Assembly: GCF_004339595.1 (NCBI RefSeq)
Contig: NZ_SMFU01000007.1
Location: 372,001-436,000, forward strand
Reading direction: 5' to 3'
Source of the DNA: Marinobacterium mangrovicola
GTDB taxonomy: Bacteria; Pseudomonadota; Gammaproteobacteria; Pseudomonadales; Balneatricaceae
DNA: 64,000 nucleotides
Shown: positions 27,032-35,096 of the stretch, piece by piece
How the letters are laid out: the number at the start of each line of letters is the position of its first letter
Numbering within the stretch: the first letter of the stretch is position 1
Notes under the pieces: generated by a model
What the model was told of the DNA's origin: nothing
The model's input: the letters and a program-made list of their open reading frames with translations, nothing else
Databases searched by the model: none
Program-made: the position numbers and the translations under genes

Positions 27032-27250
27032 ATGGAACTGGATAACCAGGTACTGGTCGATCTGGTGCAGATGAAAATGCCGTTTGGCAAATATAAGGGA
27101 CGGGTTCTGCTGGACCTTCCCGAGCCTTATCTGGTCTGGTTTGCTGGCAAAGGGTTTCCCGAAGGGAAGCTTGGCGAGCGCCTGGCGCTCTTGTATGAGA
27201 TCAAACTCAATGGCCTGGAGTCGGTACTTGAGCCTCTGCGAAGGCGTTAA
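27032..27250 (+). CDS. DUF3820 family protein
   Basis: A 72-residue protein of the DUF3820 type (also seen in 'quorum-sensing regulated virulence factor' annotations). The conserved MPFGKYKG (about 16-23) and PEPYLVWFAGKGFPEGKLGE are intact. ATG 27032 is chosen because GAGGAGAG ends 4 bases upstream and the protein then begins MELDNQ; an upstream in-frame start would add 21 unlikely residues. The biochemical function is not established for the family. Confidence 0.85.
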   Translation: MELDNQVLVDLVQMKMPFGKYKGRVLLDLPEPYLVWFAGKGFPEGKLGERLALLYEIKLNGLESVLEPLRRR

Positions 27251-27318
27251 TTTGTTTGGCGCAGGTTAAGCCTGGCCCGTTTAGGCTGGTTGTTCCCTTG
27301 TGAAAACAGGAGAAGTCG

Positions 27319-27945
27319 ATGAAACGTATTCTGATGGCCGCATTGCTGGTGACTGCGATGCCTGTAATCGCAGCAAAGCCCGAATGGGTGGAAGACAAGC
27401 AGCAGGGCAAGGGAAGCCCGCAAAACTCACAGCAGCAGGACTCACAGCACCAGAGATATGGTGACCGCGACGGAGACTACGACCGGGATCGCGACCGCGA
27501 CAGGGATTACATCAGAGACCGGGATCGCGATTATGACCGGGACCGGGATAGAGACCGATACTACGATTATGACCGCTATCGTCTTTCGGATCGTGACAGG
27601 GAGCGCCTGTTAAGGGATGTTCTGGAAGGCCACTATGGCGCTGTCTATGAGTCGGACCGCCGCCGTTACAAAGCGCTGCCGCCGGGCCTGCAGAAAAAAC
27701 TGCGCCGGGGCGGTGATCTGCCTCCGGGCTGGCGCGACAAGCTCGTTGTCGGTGATCGTATAGATCCCTATCTCTATCGCCATGCGGAACATCTGCCCTC
27801 AGATCTGCTGAACAGGCTCACGGGCCGTAACGACGGCATTGAGCTGCTGCGCATCGGCGATAGAATCGTCCGCGTTATGGAAGGGCGCGGCACGGTAGTG
27901 GATGTGATTGATCTGACCGACCGTGCGCTGGGTTTATTTGATTAG
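27319..27945 (+). CDS. Exported Asp/Arg-repeat protein, CigR/RcnB-like C terminus
   Basis: A 208-residue protein with a clear signal peptide (MKRILMAALL...VIAA, cleavage near 19). Residues 46-95 are a low-complexity Asp-Arg run (many DRD and RDR units with interspersed Tyr). The C-terminal domain has two PPG motifs (ALPPGLQKKL, DLPPGWRDKL) and a final VGDRIDPYL...LLRIGDRIVRV...VVDVI pattern seen in CigR/RcnB-like periplasmic proteins. Some relatives affect metal homeostasis or virulence gene expression; here the role is unknown. AGGAGA precedes ATG 27319 by 8 bases. Confidence 0.7.
   Translation: MKRILMAALLVTAMPVIAAKPEWVEDKQQGKGSPQNSQQQDSQHQRYGDRDGDYDRDRDRDRDYIRDRDRDYDRDRDRDRYYDYDRYRLSDRDRERLLRDVLEGHYGAVYESDRRRYKALPPGLQKKLRRGGDLPPGWRDKLVVGDRIDPYLYRHAEHLPSDLLNRLTGRNDGIELLRIGDRIVRVMEGRGTVVDVIDLTDRALGLFD
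27454..27603 (+). repeat. Asp-Arg codon repeat inside the CigR-like gene
   Basis: Imperfect hexamer-type repeats of GAC-CGN and GAT-CGC encode the (Asp-Arg)n tract. Tract length could change by slippage in 6-base steps without breaking the frame. Confidence 0.7.
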
Positions 27946-27988
27946 GAATGCTTGCGATCAGAGCAGGTTAGATTAGGGAAAGAGAGCT

Positions 27989-28465
27989 GTGACCCCTGCG
28001 ATAAAGTTGCTGGAAAAATCGGGTAAGCCGTTTACTGTGCATGAGTACGAGCACGATCCGGCTGCGCCGGCCTATGGTCTGGAGGCGGCGGAGAAACTGG
28101 GTTACCCGCCAGAGCAGGTGTTTAAAACGCTGCTGGTGAGCGTGGACGGAGATCCGAAGAAGCTGGCCGTAGGTATAGTGCCAGTGGATGTGAACCTGGA
28201 CCTAAAGGCGATGGCATCAGCACTTAAAGTGAAAAAAGTGGCGATGGCAAAGCCGGATGATGCTCAGCGCGCTACCGGTTATATAGTGGGAGGGATCAGT
28301 CCCCTGGGGCAGAAAAAACGCCTGCCTACCCTGCTTGATGACAGCGCCGGTGGGCAGGCGAGCATTCTGGTCAGTGGTGGGCGTCGTGGGCTCGATATTG
28401 AGCTGGCGCCGGCAATACTGCTTGAGTTGACCACAGGGAAGCAGGCGCCGCTGGCGAAGCGTTAA
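27989..28465 (+). CDS. ybaK: Cys-tRNA(Pro)/Cys-tRNA(Cys) deacylase YbaK
   Basis: Trans-editing enzyme that hydrolyses Cys mischarged on tRNA-Pro. It has 158 residues with the YbaK/ProX fold: an HEYEHDP start, the catalytic Lys within QVFKTLLVSVDG (about 46-57), KVKKVAMAKPDDAQRATGYIVGGISP, and VSGGRRGLDIELAP near the end. Translation begins at GTG 27989 (MTPAIKLLEKSG); no ATG gives the family N terminus. Purine-rich AGGGAAAGAGAG precedes it. The gene converges with the regulator downstream. Confidence 0.93.
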   Translation: MTPAIKLLEKSGKPFTVHEYEHDPAAPAYGLEAAEKLGYPPEQVFKTLLVSVDGDPKKLAVGIVPVDVNLDLKAMASALKVKKVAMAKPDDAQRATGYIVGGISPLGQKKRLPTLLDDSAGGQASILVSGGRRGLDIELAPAILLELTTGKQAPLAKR

Positions 28466-28498
28466 CCTTGCGGAGGGCTTCGTCAGCGGCGCCCAGGT

Positions 28499-29881
28499 TT
28501 AACCCTGAGTGCCGGTGCGGGCGACCTGTCTTGTACGCGCCGGTTTACGGGTTCTGCGGACCTTGAAGCGTGCCGGCTCCAGATCGTGTTTGCCGAGTAG
28601 CTTGTAAAGGTCGGTGCGGTTACGTTCTGCGATGCGTGCCGCGTGGGTCACATTACCTTCGGTGATCTGTAGCAGCTTGATCAGGTAACGACGCTCGAAC
28701 TCAGCCCGGGCTTCGTTGAATGAAGGAATAACACGCTCCTGATGGTCCATTGCCTCGGAAACCAGGGCTTCAGAGATAACCGGGGAGGTGCTTTTGGACA
28801 CCGCCTGGCTCACCACCTTCGCAAGCTGAGTGATATTGCCCGGCCAGGCTGACAGGCCAAGCAGGTGAATGGCACCAGGAGACAGGTTGCGCACCCGGCG
28901 ACCCTGCTGCTTGGCTTCCAGCGCGAGGAAGTGACGCGCAAGCAGGGGAATGTCCTCGGCACGCTCCTGCAACGCAGGGACTTCCAGGCTGACAGTGCTC
29001 AGCATGTAGTAGAGTGTATCGTTCAGCTCACCACTGAGCATCGCGTGTTCCAGGTTACGCTGGGATGTGGCGATAATTCTCACGTCCAGCTGCGGGCTGC
29101 CATCACTGCCGCGCACGCGGCTGTTCTCCAGCGCGGTCAGCAGTTTGACCTGCAGGCGCGGCGTCAGATCACAGATCTCGTTGAGGATCAGGGTGCCGCC
29201 ACGGGCGCGCTCCAGCAGACCGGGCTGGTCCTTGTCGGCACCGTCAAAGGCGCCACGGCGGATGCCAAACAGCTCTGATTCCAGCATCTGCTCCGGCATA
29301 TTGTCACACTTGAGCACTTCAAACGGCTGCTCGGCACGTCCACTGGCGTGGTGGATTGCCTTGGCCAGCAGTTCCTTGCCGCTGCCGGCAGGGCCGCTGA
29401 TAATCAAATTAACATCGGAAACGGCGACACGGCGGGCCTGGTCAAGCAGGTGCTCCATGACCGGACTGCGGCCGATAATATCGCTACGCCAACGCTGGTC
29501 ACGACGCTGATCGGCGGTGTCCAGAGCGGCACGAACGGTATCAAGAAGGTGTGCTTTATCGAACGGCGGTGTAATGATGCCGAAAGCGCCCTGCGCTGTT
29601 GCTTCCAGTGCTTCGGGGAGCACGGACTGATTCACGATCAGGATCCGGGCAATTTCCGGATTATCCTGGTGGATGTGTTCACTCAGTGTCAGTCCATTTT
29701 TCGCGGTTGCCCGCAGATCACAGATAACCAGTTCAGGGGTCTGTGCGTCCAGCTGCTTGATCGCTTCGTCGCCACTGCTGGCTTTGCAGACCCTGTAGCC
29801 GGCTTCAACGAGGTAATCCTCGAGCAGCCGGAGCTGATCCGGGTTCTGATCTACAAGCAAAACATGTGGGCTCGGGGTCAT
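28499..29881 (-). CDS. GlrR/QseF-like response regulator with disabled sigma-54 AAA+ domain
   Basis: Layout of a sigma-54-dependent response regulator (460 residues): receiver (1-125), AAA+ (about 135-370), Fis-type helix-turn-helix (about 405-445, NRTDLYKLLGKHDLEP as in GlrR) and a basic tail. Key residues are altered. Receiver: Asp55 is kept, but the acidic pair is D11-Q12 and the conserved Lys is Pro105. AAA+: Walker A is GPAGSGKE (163-170), GAFTGA is GAFDGA (210-215), Walker B is LILNEI with Asn234 for Asp, and the FRxDLYYRL arginine fingers are LNDTLYYML (Asn287, Met293). It probably binds DNA but is unlikely to remodel sigma-54. No partner kinase lies beside it. Confidence 0.85.
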   Translation of the reverse strand: MTPSPHVLLVDQNPDQLRLLEDYLVEAGYRVCKASSGDEAIKQLDAQTPELVICDLRATAKNGLTLSEHIHQDNPEIARILIVNQSVLPEALEATAQGAFGIITPPFDKAHLLDTVRAALDTADQRRDQRWRSDIIGRSPVMEHLLDQARRVAVSDVNLIISGPAGSGKELLAKAIHHASGRAEQPFEVLKCDNMPEQMLESELFGIRRGAFDGADKDQPGLLERARGGTLILNEICDLTPRLQVKLLTALENSRVRGSDGSPQLDVRIIATSQRNLEHAMLSGELNDTLYYMLSTVSLEVPALQERAEDIPLLARHFLALEAKQQGRRVRNLSPGAIHLLGLSAWPGNITQLAKVVSQAVSKSTSPVISEALVSEAMDHQERVIPSFNEARAEFERRYLIKLLQITEGNVTHAARIAERNRTDLYKLLGKHDLEPARFKVRRTRKPARTRQVARTGTQG

Positions 29882-30077
29882 CTTGAGGCTCCTGATACGG
29901 CATTTGAAACAACCGTATGACGATGAACTAATATTTCAGTTCCATTGAAATTTTCCGTCAGCGTATTTTTGCTGTGTGGCGAACCACAGATGAACCAACG
30001 GACCATGTGTTTCCAGGCCGGGTATTCCTTTATCCAGGCCGGGTTTGAGCAAAGATTTCGGGGGCAGGGCCGCCTGG

Positions 30078-30284
30078 TCAGGCCATCCTGAAACCGACTT
30101 TTAGTACCACCTGGTAGTGGGCGATGGTGCCATCCTGTATATGGCCACGCATCTCTTTGACCTCCCACCAGTTCAGATGTTCGTGCTGTTTTGCCGCATC
30201 GGCAATAGCACCGCGAATCGCATCGTCATAACTGCTGGTGGATGAGCCTGCGATCTCGATAATTTGGTAGCTATGTTCAGACAT
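30078..30284 (-). CDS. Dodecin family flavin-binding protein
   Basis: A 68-residue protein matching dodecins, small dodecameric flavin or CoA-binding storage proteins. The pattern SSTSSYDDAIRGAIADA, the central Trp-containing NWWEVKEMRGHI (Trp stacks on flavin) and the final IAHYQVVLKVGF are characteristic. ATG 30284 has GGAG about 8 bases upstream. It stands alone; the 196 bases between it and the regulator, and the 170 bases to the lipoprotein gene, hold nothing recognised beyond probable promoters. Confidence 0.93.
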   Translation of the reverse strand: MSEHSYQIIEIAGSSTSSYDDAIRGAIADAAKQHEHLNWWEVKEMRGHIQDGTIAHYQVVLKVGFRMA

Positions 30285-30454
30285 ATATCGAGCTCCTCTA
30301 ATTTACCGGGTTAACGGCAGATAGCCAAGTTCGGGGGTGCCTACTTTTGTAGTATAGACGCAAATTAGAGACAGCCAAGATTTTGCCATTCTTGAGTCCC
30401 TTCGCGCCAGTCCCTATGATCCAAACAAATCTCATAAAAGGCTAAAACGGCAGG

Positions 30455-31435
30455 ATGCGCACTAGAATTTTACTCTCGATCCTTACTTTGGCGTTGGCAG
30501 GGTGCCAACTCAAACCGGCGGTGGATCAGGAGCTCCTTTATCAGCGTGGATTGGTAACTCAGGAGTCCGGCGAATTTCGTTTCAGGCTATGTCGTGATCG
30601 GCAGTGGTACAGCCTTGAAAGTCCGCCCGAGTCACTTGTGGAGCAGTACGCCAGAGCGACGCAGAGCCAGGAGGGACTCTCTGTCTATGTCGAGGGCTGG
30701 GGTGTTGGCAGTGCCGTCGGCTGGCAGTTGCTGCAGCCAAGGGTAATCGGCGGCGACTTGAACAGCTGTCGTGAAACGGCAGAGGGGGCAGACCTCAGGG
30801 CCTTTGGTGTCAATCCTAACTGGGTGGCGGATCTGAGCGAGACCAAGTTCGTGCTCAGAGAAGCGGAGCGCCTGCGTACGCTGGGGTTTTCCGATCTGCA
30901 GTTCATCCGCGAGGGCAATATGTGGCGCTGGCTGGGTGATGTGAAATGGGGGCGTCAAACACTGAACGCCGAATTGATGGTCTACAAGCGTCCATGCTTT
31001 GACAACACCGGTACCTGGTACTTCCTGAGCGCAGAACTCTACATGGAAGGGGACCTGTTTAGAGGGTGCGCGCGCTACGGAGATCTGGGGCGTCTGGATC
31101 TGGCATCACGCTACTCGACCCCGCCCAATACTTATCTGCGCGATCTTTATCTGCTGTTGCGGGCCGATGGTCGCGCCCGTCTGGTGATCGACAGCCACAA
31201 CGCAGATCAGTCTCTGGATGTGCGAACCGGCAGTTGGCGTCGTATGAGCAGCGGACGACTGCTGGTGGAGACGGAGCGCGATGGCAACGATGACGATACG
31301 CTGCTCTGGTCGGTGGAGGCGGATGGTTCCATCCGCCTGCTTACGGACGATCCAAATTTCGGCCGTGGGCTGCAGCTGGTCAGAACCGGCACGCCGTTGC
31401 AGTGGCCGCAGGAGCGGGGGCTCAGTCTGCCCTGA
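30455..31435 (+). CDS. Predicted outer-membrane lipoprotein, unknown function
   Basis: A 326-residue protein with a type II signal and lipobox LALAGC (Cys17). Residues +2 and +3 are Gln-Leu, so outer-membrane sorting is expected. A short N-terminal unit (GLVTQESGEFRFRLCRDRQWYSL) resembles NlpE/YbaY-like openings, while the C-terminal third (TGSWRRMSSGRLLVETE...LLWSVEADGSIRLL) has the look of an NlpE-type barrel. No catalytic motif is visible. ATG 30455 has only a weak ribosome site (CAGG). It converges with the DnaJ-like gene 15 bases away. Confidence 0.75.
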   Translation: MRTRILLSILTLALAGCQLKPAVDQELLYQRGLVTQESGEFRFRLCRDRQWYSLESPPESLVEQYARATQSQEGLSVYVEGWGVGSAVGWQLLQPRVIGGDLNSCRETAEGADLRAFGVNPNWVADLSETKFVLREAERLRTLGFSDLQFIREGNMWRWLGDVKWGRQTLNAELMVYKRPCFDNTGTWYFLSAELYMEGDLFRGCARYGDLGRLDLASRYSTPPNTYLRDLYLLLRADGRARLVIDSHNADQSLDVRTGSWRRMSSGRLLVETERDGNDDDTLLWSVEADGSIRLLTDDPNFGRGLQLVRTGTPLQWPQERGLSLP

Positions 31436-31450
31436 GGTTGGCGACGGAGA

Positions 31451-32185
31451 TTAATCTTTCAGCAGTAGCGATTTGGCTTCATTGATTCTGGCGGCCAGCC
31501 AGGTGCTGCCGCCCCGGTCTGGATGGTTGCGCTGCATCAGCCGGCGATGGGCATCGATGATCTCCTCTCGGCTCGCGCCCGGTTCCAAGCCAAGTATCTC
31601 CAGCGCTTCGTCGCGGCTCATGTTACCGCCCAGATCGCTGTCAGCGGTCTGATCACCACCACCCTGGTCATCAGCGCGCCACTCGCTGCCAAAGCGCTTG
31701 TCCAGGTAGGTCTCAAGCAGCCTTGCCGAGTCGGTATCGCTGGCGCGGCACTCTTTCAGCAGTTGCAAAAACTCCTCTTTATCGAGACTGCTCAGCGCGC
31801 GCCCCTGCAGGGTGCCGCTTAAAACCTCGCCGTCCATGGCGCCGGAGTCATGGTTCAGTGTCATCAGTAGCATCTGGCTGCGCACACTGGATTGTTTACC
31901 GCTTTGACCGCTGCGGCGCCGATTGGCACTGAAGATGCGTTGCAGGAAGGGAAGCAGTCGCAGCAGCAGTGGCAGCAGGCGTTGCGCGAAGGGCAGCATG
32001 ATCGCCAGCAGCGCACCCAGCCAGTGGAGTTTGCCGGTAATGGCGAGGAACAGCAGACCCAGGAAAATCATCAGCAGCGCCACTTTCAGAGCCGCGCGGG
32101 TCCGGTTTGCCGGTGGCTGGTTTTTCAGCCAGAGCAGTCCAGCGCCGGCGATGATTGCCAGCAGTACCAAGCCAAGTGGGTTCAC
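31451..32185 (-). CDS. Membrane-anchored J-domain protein
   Basis: A 244-residue protein with two N-terminal membrane helices (about 3-20, 30-50) and a third hydrophobic stretch (about 53-90). A linker leads to a C-terminal J domain (about 190-244) with [18 protein letters not shown] and the essential HPD tripeptide in QRNHPDRGG. The topology, membrane anchor plus C-terminal J domain, resembles TIM14/DjlA-type co-chaperones recruiting DnaK to a membrane. It starts at GTG 32185, 5 bases after GGAG. Downstream of a VWA gene on the same strand (33-base gap), suggesting co-transcription. Confidence 0.85.
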   Translation of the reverse strand: MNPLGLVLLAIIAGAGLLWLKNQPPANRTRAALKVALLMIFLGLLFLAITGKLHWLGALLAIMLPFAQRLLPLLLRLLPFLQRIFSANRRRSGQSGKQSSVRSQMLLMTLNHDSGAMDGEVLSGTLQGRALSSLDKEEFLQLLKECRASDTDSARLLETYLDKRFGSEWRADDQGGGDQTADSDLGGNMSRDEALEILGLEPGASREEIIDAHRRLMQRNHPDRGGSTWLAARINEAKSLLLKD

Positions 32186-32218
32186 AGGGTCTCCATTCCT
32201 TTCATGAGTTTGAGTGCG

Positions 32219-32911
32219 TTAACGATCGAGCTGATGGGTGAGGGCGAGTAGCTCGCGATTGTTTCGGGCCAGGTTTTCCAGTGCCTCGATGCCACCGGTG
32301 GCATAGACGGCGGCAGCGGCTAGCAGTTGCTTCAGGCGATGGGCACTGTTCAGGTCAAAACGGGCAAAGGCGCCACCGGAGAGGCGCGCCAGTTGCTCAA
32401 ACAGCAAGCGGCCGTGGGGATCATCACCCTCGTGAAAGCAGAATAGCGGGATCCCCAGCAGGCCCAGTTCGCCGGCCAGTTCGCACAGCGGATCCAGCGG
32501 TTCTTCGCAGCAGTCGCCAATCAATACGACCACGTTGATCGGGTGATTACGATGTTCGCGCAGGGCGTGCTCGAGCACCCGGCCGATCTGGGTGTGGCCA
32601 CCCAGGCAGCTGACTCCGTTCATCTCCTGTAGCAGTGCTTCGGGCCGGGCGACCCAGTTGCTGTAGTGAAACTCGCGGTAGCCGCGGTAGTAGCAAAGCT
32701 GCACCTGCAGTGCGCCGCTGTTGCCGCTGGCGAGAAACATTTCACTGTGCAGGCTGCAGGCGTGATCCCAGGTAGGGCTGCGGCTGGCTGTGGCATCCAT
32801 GGCGAACAGCAGGCGTGCGCTTTGACCCGCATAGGGCGCCAGGTCTTTTGCCTGATTCAGAAAGGCGTCTATCTCTTTGCTATCGGATACCGTCTTCAGC
32901 GATTTCCCCAT
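32219..32911 (-). CDS. von Willebrand factor A-domain protein
   Basis: A 230-residue cytoplasmic VWA-fold protein. The metal-ion site is recognisable but slightly variant: MDATASRSPTWD (D-x-T-x-S instead of D-x-S-x-S, about 38-49), GGHTQIG with the conserved Thr (about 104), and LIGDCCEE with the third acidic position (about 131). The family acts in protein-protein interaction. Neighbouring genes are a J-domain protein and an OlsF-like acyltransferase; a functional link to the J-domain protein is suggested only by adjacency. Confidence 0.82.
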   Translation of the reverse strand: MGKSLKTVSDSKEIDAFLNQAKDLAPYAGQSARLLFAMDATASRSPTWDHACSLHSEMFLASGNSGALQVQLCYYRGYREFHYSNWVARPEALLQEMNGVSCLGGHTQIGRVLEHALREHRNHPINVVVLIGDCCEEPLDPLCELAGELGLLGIPLFCFHEGDDPHGRLLFEQLARLSGGAFARFDLNSAHRLKQLLAAAAVYATGGIEALENLARNNRELLALTHQLDR

Positions 32912-32981
32912 GACTCCACCCGGTCGGACTGAATATCTGTTCTCAGTTTAGACCGGGTGGCTTTGCAGTCATACCCCCGGG

Positions 32982-34718
32982 TCAGTCTGCCTGGCTTGGC
33001 GGCTGGCGTACCATCTGGGGGAGATCACCGATATAGCGTTGCCGTTTGCGGGCTTTCACCTGCTGGGTATCGACCAGAACCAGACCGTCTACGCAGAAGT
33101 TAAAGTCGGCATCGACACCAAAATCGAGGAAACGCACGCCGCCGGGTTCACACAGCTCGCTGTACTGCTTATACAGGGTCGGTACTGATACGCCGAGAAA
33201 CTCCAGCTGCGCCTTCAAAATGGCAAAGTCGGTGCTGTAGTCCTGGCCGTCAAAGATACGGCGCATCTCTGCATCGGTGTCACTGTCAATCACATAGGGG
33301 TTTTTAGAGCGGCCCAGTCCCTGGGTGTCGGGGAAATAGTGCCGATAGAACCAGACCAGAAGATCGCGGGCGCGTTTCGGATAGCTGTTGCTCAGGCTGA
33401 CCGGACCAAACAGGTAACGAATCTCCGGATGGCGTCGCAGGTAGGCACCGATCCCGTACCAGAGATAATCGAGGCTGCGGCGGCCCCAGTAGCGCGGCTG
33501 CACAAAGCTACGGCCCAATTCGATGCCCTGGGCCAGGTAGGGTTTCATGGCCTCGTTATAACTGAACAGGCTGGCGCTGTAGAGCGACTGCTTGCTGCCG
33601 GGCTCGGCCAACCGATAGGCGCCGGCGATCTCCAGGTCATCTTCGTCCCAGAGGATCAGGTGCTTATAGTGACGGTCATAGTTGTCCAGATCCTGACGAG
33701 CGCCGGTGCCTTCGCCGACACAGCGAAACGCCACCTCGCGCAGGCGCCCGATCTCGGCCATCACGGCAGAATCGCTGCGATAGTCGAACAGGTAGATCTT
33801 TTTGCCATCAGCAGTCTGGCCAAGCTGCTCGGCATGGCGCAGCTCCTGTTTAAGTAGCTGTCGGTTCTGCGGGTGGGCGATGGTCTTTTCGGTCTTGAAT
33901 AGTGGCGATTTATTGCGGGCGATACGGTAGAGATGTTTCTTCAGCAGCTTTGCCTTGATCTTGCTGGCCACCGGCAGGGTATCGAGCTGGCTGAATGGAA
34001 TGGTCTCGCCGATCCGAATCGGCAGGGTACGTTCGCGCTTGTTGAACATCTCCTGGGCGAGCAGCAGCGTGGACATCGACTTTTTCAGCGTCGACAGGCC
34101 ATAGAACAGCGCCGAGTTTTTGCCGCCCACATGGATCGGCAGAATCGGCGCATTGCTGCGGCGGGCAAACATCAGGAAGCCGCTGTTCCAGGGGCCATCC
34201 TTGATGCCGGTAAAGCCGGCACGGGACACCTCGCCGGCGGGGAATACGATGACCGCTTCTTCGTTACGCAGGCAGTCGACGATGCGGGCAATGTCTTTCT
34301 TGCGAGTGCCCTTGCCCAGGTTATCGACCGGCAGAAACAGGTTTTGCAGCGGATCAAAGTGCATCAGCACATCGTTCGCGATGATGCGCACATCGCGGCG
34401 AACCTCGCCGACCAGCTTCAGCAGCGCGAGGCCATCCAGTGCTCCCAGCGGGTGGTTGGCAACGATAACCACGCGGCCGCTGGAGGGGATGTTGATCCGC
34501 TCTTTGGCGGAGACGCTGTAACTGAAGTTGAAGTAGTCGAGCACCCGGTCGATAAACTCAAACCCGGTGACTTCCCGGTTATCTTCCAGAAAGCGGTTGA
34601 TCTCGCCTTCGCGCACCAAGCGGCGCAGGCAGAAAAGGGTGGAGCGGCGGACCGGGGAGGGCTTGGTCGCGAACCCCGGATATTTGCTGAGGAGAACCTG
34701 TTCTACGTTGATCTGCAT
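32982..34718 (-). CDS. olsF: Bifunctional acyltransferase, OlsF-like ornithine lipid synthase
   Basis: A 578-residue fusion of a PlsC-type acyltransferase (N-terminal; HX4D motif NHPLGALD at about 84-91, and FPAGEVSR) and a GNAT-like OlsB domain (C-terminal; about 310-530, with YDRHYKHLILWDEDDLEIAGAYRL and FGPVSLSNSYPKRARDLL). This is the layout of OlsF, in which the OlsB part N-acylates ornithine and the PlsC part adds the second acyl chain to give ornithine lipid. ATG 34718 is preferred (GGGA upstream); a GTG at 34733 is in frame. Ornithine lipids are phosphate-free membrane lipids; substrate assignment is by homology only. Confidence 0.75.
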   Translation of the reverse strand: MQINVEQVLLSKYPGFATKPSPVRRSTLFCLRRLVREGEINRFLEDNREVTGFEFIDRVLDYFNFSYSVSAKERINIPSSGRVVIVANHPLGALDGLALLKLVGEVRRDVRIIANDVLMHFDPLQNLFLPVDNLGKGTRKKDIARIVDCLRNEEAVIVFPAGEVSRAGFTGIKDGPWNSGFLMFARRSNAPILPIHVGGKNSALFYGLSTLKKSMSTLLLAQEMFNKRERTLPIRIGETIPFSQLDTLPVASKIKAKLLKKHLYRIARNKSPLFKTEKTIAHPQNRQLLKQELRHAEQLGQTADGKKIYLFDYRSDSAVMAEIGRLREVAFRCVGEGTGARQDLDNYDRHYKHLILWDEDDLEIAGAYRLAEPGSKQSLYSASLFSYNEAMKPYLAQGIELGRSFVQPRYWGRRSLDYLWYGIGAYLRRHPEIRYLFGPVSLSNSYPKRARDLLVWFYRHYFPDTQGLGRSKNPYVIDSDTDAEMRRIFDGQDYSTDFAILKAQLEFLGVSVPTLYKQYSELCEPGGVRFLDFGVDADFNFCVDGLVLVDTQQVKARKRQRYIGDLPQMVRQPPSQAD

Positions 34719-34824
34719 CTCTCGTCCCGGCACTGTTACATGACGGCGACGAGGATAAGACGATCAAGTGACGTCGGCTTGACGTTAGCGTGACAGAGCG
34801 ATGACGGCTAGGCTAAGGGGGTGG

Positions 34825-35004
34825 CTAATCTTCCTCTCGCATCGCTTGTTCCCAGAGATCCTGCTCACCATCTCTGCGTCCGCGGCTCTGTCTGCGGTCT
34901 TTTTTACCCGGCTCAAAACGGATCTCTTCGCGGCGTTCTTCCTGTACTCTGCGGTCGGGTGTGTGTCTGCGCTCACGGCCATGCCATTCATTTTCAGTGG
35001 TCAT
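34825..35004 (-). CDS. Small highly charged protein, 59 residues
   Basis: A short gene read directly from the minus strand: ATG at 35004, stop TAG at 34827-34825. The product starts MTTENEWHGRERRHTPDRR, is dominated by Arg/Glu/Asp with repeated RERR, DRR and GRR units, and ends WEQAMREED. GGAGAG sits 7 bases before the ATG, supporting expression. Similar Arg-rich 'GRERR...DRR' proteins occur in related gammaproteobacteria as conserved hypotheticals. Function is unknown; the composition suggests nucleic-acid binding or a disordered protein. Confidence 0.65.
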   Translation of the reverse strand: MTTENEWHGRERRHTPDRRVQEERREEIRFEPGKKDRRQSRGRRDGEQDLWEQAMREED

Positions 35005-35096
35005 GTTCTCTCTCCGATAGCGATTATTTCTTATTTACATTGGTCCTATCCTCAGGATAGTTTCAAATGTATTAAGTGTGCCAACGGGAGATCAAT

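Noticed and set aside
27454..27603. CRISPR-like repeat
   Set aside because: The repeated DNA is an in-frame Asp-Arg coding tract without spacers or regular repeat length.
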